A stretch of DNA of 34,294 bases from assembly GCA_017554105.1 (NCBI GenBank), contig JAFZIY010000022.1, forward strand, positions 1 to 34,294, read 5' to 3'. Of the stretch, positions 24,486 to 31,860 are shown in pieces. Position 1 is the first letter of the stretch. The number at the start of each line of letters is the position of its first letter. The DNA comes from Prevotella sp. GTDB taxonomy: Bacteria > Bacteroidota > Bacteroidia > Bacteroidales > Bacteroidaceae. The notes beneath the pieces were generated by a model. That model searched no databases. It was not told where the DNA came from and saw only the letters and a program-made list of their open reading frames with translations. The position numbers and the translations under genes were made by a program.

Positions 24486-25130
24486 ATGAGAAAAGCATTT
24501 CTATTTTTACTGCTACTGCTTCCCGCTATGGCAATGGCCCAGAGTCTGGCACAGCGTGGCGCTTCCATAGAGGCAATAGTCCCAGAGGGATGGGAGCACA
24601 GCGAGGAATTCGGCGACATGAATAAAGACGGTTTGAAAGACCTCGTTGTTATCGCAATACCCAACTTCAAGGAGAACATGAAAGAACGTGAGGATGGCTA
24701 TGTCTATAACCTTAACCGTCCACATTTGGCAATCTATTTCGGCGATTCGTCGGGCGATTTCGTGTTGTTCAAGAAGTACGAAGAATTGATTCCGGAAAGG
24801 GATGAGAACATGATTGTGGAAACTTCGTTGAATATCAATGACAAAGGAATCTTGCGCATAGGTGTTTCGATATTTATGATTGCTGGAGGTGCGACCACTG
24901 GTGGGCCCACTTATGTGTTCCGCTATCAGGATGGCGACTTCTTCCTTATTGGCAAAGACGACACAGAACTGTCCCGATATTCAGGTGAAACGACTGACAC
25001 CAGTGAGAACTATCTGACTCATAAACGTCAGGTGACGACGGGCAATGCTTTTGAAAATCAAAAGGAAAAGGTAAAATGGTCAAACCTGCCTAAAGAGCCA
25101 TTGAAACGCTTGGGTGAGTTTGAAATGTAA
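24486..25130 (+). CDS. Exported hypothetical protein with a calcium-loop-like segment
   Basis: The product is 214 residues with a signal peptide (MRKAFLFLLLLLPAMAMAQ). The segment EFGDMNKDGLKDLVVIAIPN (about 39-58) looks like one FG-GAP/EF-hand-type Asp-rich loop, as in proteins annotated as VCBS or FG-GAP repeat, but only one unit is obvious. The rest is a beta-rich domain (MIAGGATTGGPTYVFRYQDG, about 118-137) that I do not recognise. It follows the TPR gene by 40 bases and precedes a strong hairpin, so it is probably the last gene of that operon. A periplasmic or surface location is likely; the function is unknown. Confidence 0.8.
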   Translation: MRKAFLFLLLLLPAMAMAQSLAQRGASIEAIVPEGWEHSEEFGDMNKDGLKDLVVIAIPNFKENMKEREDGYVYNLNRPHLAIYFGDSSGDFVLFKKYEELIPERDENMIVETSLNINDKGILRIGVSIFMIAGGATTGGPTYVFRYQDGDFFLIGKDDTELSRYSGETTDTSENYLTHKRQVTTGNAFENQKEKVKWSNLPKEPLKRLGEFEM

Positions 25131-25181
25131 TGGGAATTTAGTCTCACATTTCACCTTTTTCCAATACCTTTTATCAAAGAA

Positions 25182-25216
25182 AAAGCGCCATTTTCTATCT
25201 GTGAAAATGGCGCTTT
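25182..25216 (+). terminator. Hairpin terminator after the TPR operon
   Basis: A perfect 14-base stem, AAAGCGCCATTTTC (25182-25195) and GAAAATGGCGCTTT (25203-25216), surrounds a 7-base loop. It lies 51 bases after the stop at 25130. The T-run after the stem is poor, but the stem is long and its base ends in TTT. Confidence 0.7.
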
Positions 25217-25252
25217 GTAATATATTGGATTCCAACATGTTACAAATGGGGT

Positions 25253-25310
25253 AACAAAGTTAATAACATAGTCGAACAAAGTTAATAAGATTGTTCAACA
25301 AAGTTAATAA
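25253..25310. repeat. Three tandem copies of a 14-base motif at 22-base spacing
   Basis: AACAAAGTTAATAA is repeated exactly at 25253-25266, 25275-25288 and 25297-25310, with similar 8-base spacers. The array lies between the TPR-operon terminator and the promoter of the M15 peptidase gene, about 150 bases upstream of the TAnnTTTG box. Next to it an inverted repeat TTTGATATG (25324-25332) and CATATCAAA (25349-25357) could form a hairpin. No gene was seen in the 377-base gap 25131-25507. Confidence 0.8.
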
Positions 25311-25458
25311 CATTGTTAAGCGGTTTGATATGAGTGGTGTTCCAAGAGCATATCAAATAGTTCCTCTGTCCCTTTTCTTTTGTTTGCCTTTTGTTGTTCT
25401 CTTATTCTTTAATTATGTGTTATTGTGGCTTTTATGATTGCAAATATATGCTTTTTTC

Positions 25459-25489
25459 TTGTGTTATTATAGGAAAAGCACTACCTTTG
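25459..25489 (+). promoter_or_regulatory. Promoter for the M15 peptidase and BspA-like genes
   Basis: TTG (25459-25461) and TACCTTTG (25482-25489) are 20 bases apart and fit the Bacteroidetes promoter pattern. The start codon at 25508 is 18 bases further on, so the untranslated leader would be short. This also rules out the longer open frame that begins at 25391. Confidence 0.7.
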
Positions 25490-25507
25490 CATCCAAAATC
25501 CGAAATA

Positions 25508-26254
25508 ATGAATAATAAGAGTGTCACCCCTATTATGATATGCATGGTATTTGCCTTCATATTATCGTGCCTTTTCCCATGCGAGGCTGGGGCTGTGGAG
25601 CCACGGATACGACTTATTCATGACTGGCAGCCGGGAATGATTGTGCAGAAAAAGGAAGTGGAGCAGGCAGGCATCGACCGCTGTTTCGTGTCACAAAGAA
25701 TTGATGACAAGGTCTGGAGCCGCATGAAGGGAAAGTCATGGAACGTGGGCTGTCCCGTAGGACGTGATGACCTGCGATATTTGCGACTGCTGCATTATAA
25801 TGTAAAAGGTGAGATACAGACGGGCGAGATGGTTGTAAACAAAGCCATAGCAGAGCGTGTGGTGAACATCTTCAAGCAACTATATTTGCAGGGTTACCGC
25901 ATTGAGCGCATCGCACTCATCGACAATTACAATGCGGACGATGACCGCTCGATGGAAGACAACAATACCTCATGCTTCAACTATCGCAAGGTGGCGGGTA
26001 CAAGTAGTCTCTCGAAACATGCCTATGGACTGGCCATCGACCTCAACCCTCGTTACAATCCGTATGTGAGAAACGGAAAGGTGTCGCCAGAGAACGGCAA
26101 GGATTATGCCTACAACCGTCAGAAACGCAATGACATTCCATATAAGATAGATACCAACGACCTCGCTTACCGACTCTTTATGAAAGCGGGAGCCACTTGG
26201 GGCGGGACGTGGAAAACGATGAAAGACTACCAGCATTTCCAGTTCACGAAGTAG
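25508..26254 (+). CDS. M15-family peptidase (D,D-carboxypeptidase / VanY-like)
   Basis: The product is 248 residues from the ATG at 25508, with a signal peptide (MNNKSVTPIMICMVFAFILS and on to GA). The C-terminal half carries the zinc site of M15 peptidases: SKHAYGLAIDLNPRYNPYV with His171 and Asp178, and DYQHFQF with His243 as the third ligand; TWGGTWKTMKDYQHF is typical of the family. Such enzymes cut peptidoglycan peptides, usually the terminal D-Ala-D-Ala bond or cross-links, in the periplasm. The N-terminal part (about 30-110) does not match a domain I know. The BspA-like gene starts 53 bases downstream with no terminator visible between, so the two may be co-transcribed. The exact bond cut is not shown by the sequence. 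Confidence 0.85.
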   Translation: MNNKSVTPIMICMVFAFILSCLFPCEAGAVEPRIRLIHDWQPGMIVQKKEVEQAGIDRCFVSQRIDDKVWSRMKGKSWNVGCPVGRDDLRYLRLLHYNVKGEIQTGEMVVNKAIAERVVNIFKQLYLQGYRIERIALIDNYNADDDRSMEDNNTSCFNYRKVAGTSSLSKHAYGLAIDLNPRYNPYVRNGKVSPENGKDYAYNRQKRNDIPYKIDTNDLAYRLFMKAGATWGGTWKTMKDYQHFQFTK

Positions 26255-26307
26255 TTTTCCAATTAAAGAGTTCGACATTATAAAGCATTAACAATAAGAT
26301 ATTAATC

Positions 26308-29300
26308 ATGATGAAAAGGAGATTATTTGTATTTCTCTTCGCACTATTGTCACTGTCACAGGTGGCTAGGGCTGAAGAGGTAGCCATCGGTTCTGTCAGT
26401 GACTGGCAGGCGTTTGCCGCACGTGTCAATGCAGGAGAGAATGAGCTTGACGCATACCTGACTCAGGATGTTGACTTGGGCGACGACCAGACCATGGTGG
26501 GCACGTCAGAGTACAGATACAGGGGAAGGTTCAACGGACGTGGACACACGCTGACCATCCACTATATTGCCACAGAGGATGTGTGTGCACCGTTCCGCTA
26601 CACTACAGCCATGAAAATCACAGCACTTCATGTGGCAGGTACCATCAATACCGCCTATAAATATGCTGGTGGTATAGTGGGTAATACCTCTGCCGACGAT
26701 GGTCGCATAAATAACTGCCGCAGCAGTGTGGTCATCAATTCGTCAGTCAACGGCCTGGGCGGTCATGGTGGCTTTGTTGCGGATGAAGACTATAATAATA
26801 TTTACATTACAAACTGCCTGTTCGATGGAAGCATACAAACTACAGACGGTACCACTGATTGTGGTGGATTGATTGGTTACCACTGCCGTTATGTTTATAT
26901 GTATAACTGTCTCTATGCCCCTTCGGCAGAAGGTGTTAACAGTGGCGGAACCTTTGCTTATCCCACCACACCCGACTGGATTAACATTTATAATAGTTAC
27001 TACACTTCGACCATGGGTACCGTACAAGGTACTTCGGCTGCAGGGATGAGTGCAGAGGAACTGGCCAAGAAGTTAGGCGGTATGTGGGAGGTTGTTGACG
27101 GCAAACCCGTTCCCATCATGAGCCAGCGGCCGTTAAGCGGTAACGGCACAGAGGCTTCGCCCTATACCATCAGCAGCGTAACCGACTGGCAGAACTTCTG
27201 TTCAAACATCAACAACGGCGAGAGCTATAGCGGTAAGTATGTGGCAATGACTCAGGACGTGGATCTTGGTGACCTGCAAATCATGGCAGGAATGCCCGAA
27301 TTAGTATTGTCGGGAGACTATTTGATGCTTTTCTCATTTAAAGGCATATTTGATGGAAAAAATCACACGCTTACCGTGAACTATAAGTCAACAGAGAGTT
27401 ATTGTGCGCCATTCAAGTTCATTGAGGCAGCAACCATCAAGAACCTGCACACGGCCGGCACCATTGAGACCGGCCATCAGTTCTGTGGTGGAGTAGTTGC
27501 CGGTATAAGGGGAAACAATACCTCATCTACAATAGAAAACTGCCGCAGCAGTATCGTGCTCACGTCGTCAGTAAATGGTGACGGTACACATGGCGGCATC
27601 GTCGGAACACAAATAGGTTCTGGAGTAACTATAAATATCAAGAACTGCCTGTTCGACGGCAAGATGCTTACCACCAACGGTACCACCAACTGTGGCGGCA
27701 TCCTGGGCTATGTAGGATGGAGAGGCTCCATAGAAAACAGCGCCTACATACCTCAGACTCCGGCCGAGGGCGAGACACCCATCACCGCAGGCAGCAACAC
27801 CATCGGCCGTTATTATGTAGACAACAATCAAAGGCTGACGCTGACCAACTGCTACTATGGTGCCAAGATGGAGACATTGCAGGGCGACCCCATTGCCCGA
27901 AGCATAACAGGCGACGAGGGAATCAGTGTGACAATCCCCGACCAACAGAAAGTAACTGTCTGTGGGGAGAGTTTCTATCCGTCGGGAACAATGGTAGAGC
28001 TGGCCTATAGCGGCACGGAGCCGTTCAACCATTACGAGGTGAACAATGGTGCCATCAGCAATGTCTTCACGCCAGGCGGAAGTCATACGCTGACAGACAT
28101 TTATGGTGATGTGATTATCTTTATGAGCACAGAGGAGATTGAGCGTGAGATGTATATCTCCTATGACGGCCAGGTTGCCACTTATTACTACGACAACCAG
28201 CGTGCGAGTCATGCATATACCAGTGACCCCAACAGGAGGGAAAACGGTTGTCCTGTACCGCCAGATGGTGTAGAGTCACCCAACAAGGTGGTCATCGACC
28301 CGTCGATGGCCGACGCCCGTCCTGTGATGGAGACTGGCGGAATGTTCTTCTTTGGTGTCATATCGTCATCTGACAAATACTATGTACAAGAGATAGAAGG
28401 TCTCGAATACCTTAACACCAGCGAGTCGGTAAATATGGAGGGAATGTTCAATTACTGCAGGGTGAAGTCACTCGACCTGAGCCATTTCGACACTCGCAAG
28501 GTCACCAATATGCAGTTGATGTTTAACCACTGTACAGAACTGAAAGACGTTGAGTTCGGCGACAACTTCAACACCGAGAATGTCACGAACATGTGGGTAA
28601 TGTTCAACAATTGTAGTAAGTTGGAGAACCTCGACCTGAGCAGTTTCAACACCGCTAAGGTTACCGACATGGGTGAAATGTTCGCCAATTGCAGCAACCT
28701 GAAAAACCTCGACCTAAGCAGCTTCAACACCACTCTGGTTACAGACATGCATGAAATGTTCGCCAACTGCGGCAACCTCACTACGGTTGTCGTGGGCAGC
28801 GGCTGGACCGTTGCAAACGTGACGTCGGGAAAGGGAATTATTGACTATTGCGAGAGCCTCGTTGGTGGCAAGGGGTCTTCCATGCAAACGTATGGAGTAA
28901 GACCAAGCGGACTTACCTATTGCCACATCGATGGCGGCACGGAAGACCCGGGCTATTTCTGGAGCATTGATGACATGACACGTCAGACGTATGCAGCTTA
29001 CGACAGCAGCAATGAGACACTCTATTTCTGCAACGACTACTGGAAAGGCAAACGCGGCAGCACTACCACCTGCTATGACCTGCCTACCACACGTGGCATT
29101 ACACCATGGTATGAAAAGCACGAGAACGTCAAGGTTGTGAAGTTTATGCTTGATTTTGCCGACGCTCGTCCTGTTACCACCTTTGAGTGGTTCGATGACA
29201 TGACGTCGCTGCAAACCATCGAAGGAATTGAATACCTGAACACCAGCGAGGTGACCGATATGTCGGGCATGTTCTTTTCATGCGAGGCTCTGCAAAGCAT

Positions 29301-31350
29301 CGACTTCAGCCACTTCGACACCAGGAAGGTGAAAGACATGTCGACTATGTTCAGCAACTGCGAGCAACTAAAAGAACTCGACCTGAGCAGCTTCAACACT
29401 GGCAGCGTTACCAACATGCGCGCCATGTTCTCCGACTGCAGTAACCTCAAGAGTCTCGACGTCAGCAGTTTCAACACCGTAAACGTCACCAACATGTACC
29501 GCATGTTCGATGGGTGCAAGAAACTGGAAGAACTCGACGTGTGCCGCTTCAACACCGCCAAGGTCGACACGCTGGAAATGATGTTCCAAGACTGCGCCAG
29601 CCTGAAGGCGATCGACGTTAGCGGCTTCAACACTGCCAACTCCACCCGCATGCAAAAAATGTTCAGCGGTTGCTCCAGCGTGACTGAGCTCGACGTCAGC
29701 GGCTTCAACACCGCCAAGGCGATATGGATGAACCATATGTTCTACGGATGCTCAAGCTTGACCGAGCTCGACGTCAGCGGCTTCAACACCGGTGCATGCC
29801 GCAATCTGTCATACATGTTCCAGAATTGCAAGAAACTGACGGAAATAGATGTCAGCAACTTCAATACGTCAAACGTGACCACGCTCGCCAATATGTTCTA
29901 TGGGTGTTCCTCTATAACAGAAATCGACCTGGGCAGTTTCGAAACAAGTAATGTGACATCGATGGGAAGCATGTTCTATGGGTGCTCCAACCTGAAGACC
30001 ATCTATGCCAGCGAAGAATTCGTCACAACCAAAGTGAACACCCAGTATGGCGGCACCGACATGTTCAAGGGCTGCACCTCCATCGTGGGCGGTAACGGCA
30101 CCCCCTACCAGGGCGACTCGTTTGAGACGCACAGCTATGCCCGCATCGATGGTGTCGACAACAAGAAAGGCTACTTCACCGATTTCGACTCGAAGAGCTA
30201 TGCCGTTTACGACGAAACCACCCATACGCTGTCGTTCTATGGTGACAACAAGCGCGACGAGCACACCGATGGAACCATTTTAAGCCTCTCTGATATCTAC
30301 AACGGTGGTACCGACCACCATCAGGCTTGGGAGCGCGTGGTGTTCGACACATCGTTCGCAAAGTCAAAGCCGAAGGCTGTGGCAGCGTGGTTCGCCGACT
30401 GCACATCGCTGAAAGAGATCGTCGGTATGGAGAACCTGAACCTTGCGAAGGTGACCGACGTGGGATACCTGTTCTATAACTGCTCGGCCCTCGACTTGCT
30501 CGACCTCAGCAAGCTCGACCTCAGCAAGGCCGAAATCAAGTACTACATGTTCGTGGGCCTCAACCCCGACTGCGTGCTCTATCTGCCAAGCGGCACCAAG
30601 GCATCCGATTTCGAGGGCGAGGGACTGACAGTCGGCGGCCTGGAACATCCCGCCTACAACCTTGTGCTCGATGAAGACGGCGACGGACAGTACACCTGTG
30701 CCGACCTGCGCCTGAAAGACGGCAAAGACTACCTGTATCCCATCGTCACGCCGTTCCATGCCGACAAGGTGACTTACCAGCGCACGTTCACCGGCGGCGT
30801 TCGCGCCACCGTCTACCTGCCCTTCGCATTCGATGCCACACTGTTCGGAAAGATATACGACTACGACGGACAGCTGACGGGGACGGCCATACGTTTCTAT
30901 CCCGTCAGTGCGCCAACCACCACGGCCAACACTCCGTACATCATCGACCCGAACGGTACGCAGATTGAAGCGCAGAATGTTGATGTGGTGGCAACATGTG
31001 ACACCAAGCCAACTGGTGCCAATGAGATGATTGGTGTATGTCGCAGGGGAGTTGTGCCTGTAGGTGCTTATTGCTTCGATGCCACCAATGGTACACTGAA
31101 GCGTGTGACAGCCAACAGCGGTGTCGTGTACATCTCTGCATTCAGAGCCTATTTCTTGTTGCCTTCTATAGACGCTGCCGATAGCAAGGTCATAGAAACA
31201 TTCTTCGACGACACACCAACAGCAATCACCATACCAGATGCTGTAACTACAGAGGAAGAGTGGTACACCGTGAATGGCCAACGCCTTCCTGGTCGTCCTA
31301 ACAAGAAAGGCATATATATTGTTAACGGCAGGAAATATGTGGTAAAGTAA
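26308..31350 (+). CDS. BspA-like giant surface protein with DUF285 leucine-rich repeats
   Basis: The product is 1680 residues with a signal peptide (MMKRRLFVFLFALLSLSQVARA). Residues about 24-275 and 280-530 are two copies of a beta-helix-like module (VSDWQAFAARVNAGE / VTDWQNFCSNINNGE; AGGIVG / CGGVVAG; NNCRSS / ENCRSS; NCLFDG in both). DUF285 repeats of about 24 residues (xLDLSSFNTxxVTDMxxMFxxC) follow: about five at 698-825, ten at 964-1235 and a short run at 1366-1410. The clusters are separated by AYDxxTxTLxFYxDxKR linkers. The C-terminus ends in a WYTVNGQRLPGRPNKKGIYI tail like that of the protein at 36-4313. In BspA of Tannerella such repeats bind fibronectin and other cells; adhesion is therefore a family-based inference. 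An 84-residue peptide gene follows 21 bases later. Confidence 0.92.
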   Translation: MMKRRLFVFLFALLSLSQVARAEEVAIGSVSDWQAFAARVNAGENELDAYLTQDVDLGDDQTMVGTSEYRYRGRFNGRGHTLTIHYIATEDVCAPFRYTTAMKITALHVAGTINTAYKYAGGIVGNTSADDGRINNCRSSVVINSSVNGLGGHGGFVADEDYNNIYITNCLFDGSIQTTDGTTDCGGLIGYHCRYVYMYNCLYAPSAEGVNSGGTFAYPTTPDWINIYNSYYTSTMGTVQGTSAAGMSAEELAKKLGGMWEVVDGKPVPIMSQRPLSGNGTEASPYTISSVTDWQNFCSNINNGESYSGKYVAMTQDVDLGDLQIMAGMPELVLSGDYLMLFSFKGIFDGKNHTLTVNYKSTESYCAPFKFIEAATIKNLHTAGTIETGHQFCGGVVAGIRGNNTSSTIENCRSSIVLTSSVNGDGTHGGIVGTQIGSGVTINIKNCLFDGKMLTTNGTTNCGGILGYVGWRGSIENSAYIPQTPAEGETPITAGSNTIGRYYVDNNQRLTLTNCYYGAKMETLQGDPIARSITGDEGISVTIPDQQKVTVCGESFYPSGTMVELAYSGTEPFNHYEVNNGAISNVFTPGGSHTLTDIYGDVIIFMSTEEIEREMYISYDGQVATYYYDNQRASHAYTSDPNRRENGCPVPPDGVESPNKVVIDPSMADARPVMETGGMFFFGVISSSDKYYVQEIEGLEYLNTSESVNMEGMFNYCRVKSLDLSHFDTRKVTNMQLMFNHCTELKDVEFGDNFNTENVTNMWVMFNNCSKLENLDLSSFNTAKVTDMGEMFANCSNLKNLDLSSFNTTLVTDMHEMFANCGNLTTVVVGSGWTVANVTSGKGIIDYCESLVGGKGSSMQTYGVRPSGLTYCHIDGGTEDPGYFWSIDDMTRQTYAAYDSSNETLYFCNDYWKGKRGSTTTCYDLPTTRGITPWYEKHENVKVVKFMLDFADARPVTTFEWFDDMTSLQTIEGIEYLNTSEVTDMSGMFFSCEALQSIDFSHFDTRKVKDMSTMFSNCEQLKELDLSSFNTGSVTNMRAMFSDCSNLKSLDVSSFNTVNVTNMYRMFDGCKKLEELDVCRFNTAKVDTLEMMFQDCASLKAIDVSGFNTANSTRMQKMFSGCSSVTELDVSGFNTAKAIWMNHMFYGCSSLTELDVSGFNTGACRNLSYMFQNCKKLTEIDVSNFNTSNVTTLANMFYGCSSITEIDLGSFETSNVTSMGSMFYGCSNLKTIYASEEFVTTKVNTQYGGTDMFKGCTSIVGGNGTPYQGDSFETHSYARIDGVDNKKGYFTDFDSKSYAVYDETTHTLSFYGDNKRDEHTDGTILSLSDIYNGGTDHHQAWERVVFDTSFAKSKPKAVAAWFADCTSLKEIVGMENLNLAKVTDVGYLFYNCSALDLLDLSKLDLSKAEIKYYMFVGLNPDCVLYLPSGTKASDFEGEGLTVGGLEHPAYNLVLDEDGDGQYTCADLRLKDGKDYLYPIVTPFHADKVTYQRTFTGGVRATVYLPFAFDATLFGKIYDYDGQLTGTAIRFYPVSAPTTTANTPYIIDPNGTQIEAQNVDVVATCDTKPTGANEMIGVCRRGVVPVGAYCFDATNGTLKRVTANSGVVYISAFRAYFLLPSIDAADSKVIETFFDDTPTAITIPDAVTTEEEWYTVNGQRLPGRPNKKGIYIVNGRKYVVK

Positions 31351-31371
31351 CGGAGTAAGAACAATACAATA

Positions 31372-31626
31372 ATGAGAAAAATGAAGAAGCAATATCAGAT
31401 ACCATCTGCAGACATCCTTAAAATGTGTCCGCTGTCCCCTTTGGCCGTTGACCAGTCAATAAATGGTGAATGGGGACCAGGTGGAGGAGAGGCAGGTGCG
31501 AAGGGCACGACCATCGACATCTTGATTGATGATGAGGAAGAAGATGAAACAGAAACCAATGGTTTTTGGGATTCTTCTTTTAAGCCTTTCGACAAAAAGA
31601 ATAGTTCATTTAAAAAGGAATTATAA
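31372..31626 (+). CDS. Small acidic peptide encoded directly behind the BspA-like gene
   Basis: The product is 84 residues, starting at 31372 or at the in-frame ATG 31381. An N-terminal part, KKQYQIPSADILKMCPLSPL, is followed by a glycine-rich centre (NGEWGPGGGEAGAKG), an acidic run (DDEEEDETET) and a Lys/Phe-rich end. There is no signal peptide or membrane helix. The 'K+Y..P......L......L' opening resembles many short uncharacterised Prevotella and Bacteroides proteins, some of which look like precursor peptides; that is an impression, not a match. It lies 21 bases after the BspA-like stop and ahead of a terminator, so it is probably in the same transcript. The function is unknown. Confidence 0.7.
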   Translation: MRKMKKQYQIPSADILKMCPLSPLAVDQSINGEWGPGGGEAGAKGTTIDILIDDEEEDETETNGFWDSSFKPFDKKNSSFKKEL

Positions 31627-31649
31627 AGTAGAGTAATATCATAAATGAC

Positions 31650-31692
31650 GATAACCGCATCTCAAACAAAGACTGTTTGGATGCGGTTTATC
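31650..31692 (+). terminator. Terminator after the BspA-like operon
   Basis: GATAACCGCATC (31650-31661) pairs with GATGCGGTTTATC (31680-31692, one bulged T). Inside it CAAACA/TGTTTG adds a further stem around a 5-base loop. It is 23 bases after the stop of the small peptide gene, and only a short T-rich stretch follows. Confidence 0.75.
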
Positions 31693-31799
31693 GTTTGTAA
31701 TGAACTACACCATGCGCATTTATTATGCCGTAAAGTGAATTAGGCTATCTTCTATACATTTTCTTTATGTTTTTTCTTCCGATTATTGATAATTCTTTT

Positions 31800-31807
31800 T
31801 ATCTTTG
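31800..31807 (+). promoter_or_regulatory. -7 element for the HhH/beta-barrel gene
   Basis: TATCTTTG matches TAnnTTTG, 53 bases upstream of the ATG at 31861. No good -33 TTTG stands at the usual spacing. Confidence 0.5.
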
Positions 31808-31860
31808 CATTGACAAAAGCTATAAAAAGCATATTAACCTAAGTAATCGAATCTAATAAT

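Noticed and set aside
25253-25310. CRISPR array
   Set aside because: Repeats are only 14 bases and spacers 8 bases, and the spacers resemble each other. No cas gene is in the window.
25391-25507. Longer N-terminus for the M15 peptidase
   Set aside because: The extension contains the promoter elements TTG and TACCTTTG, and the ATG at 25508 gives a normal signal peptide.
30364-31392. 342-residue open frame on the minus strand within the BspA-like gene
   Set aside because: It is antisense to the DUF285 repeats and tail, has no signal or domain, and begins inside the next gene's start region. Other minus-strand frames at 28452-28781, 28714-29214 and 29073-29717 owe their repeats to the sense repeats.
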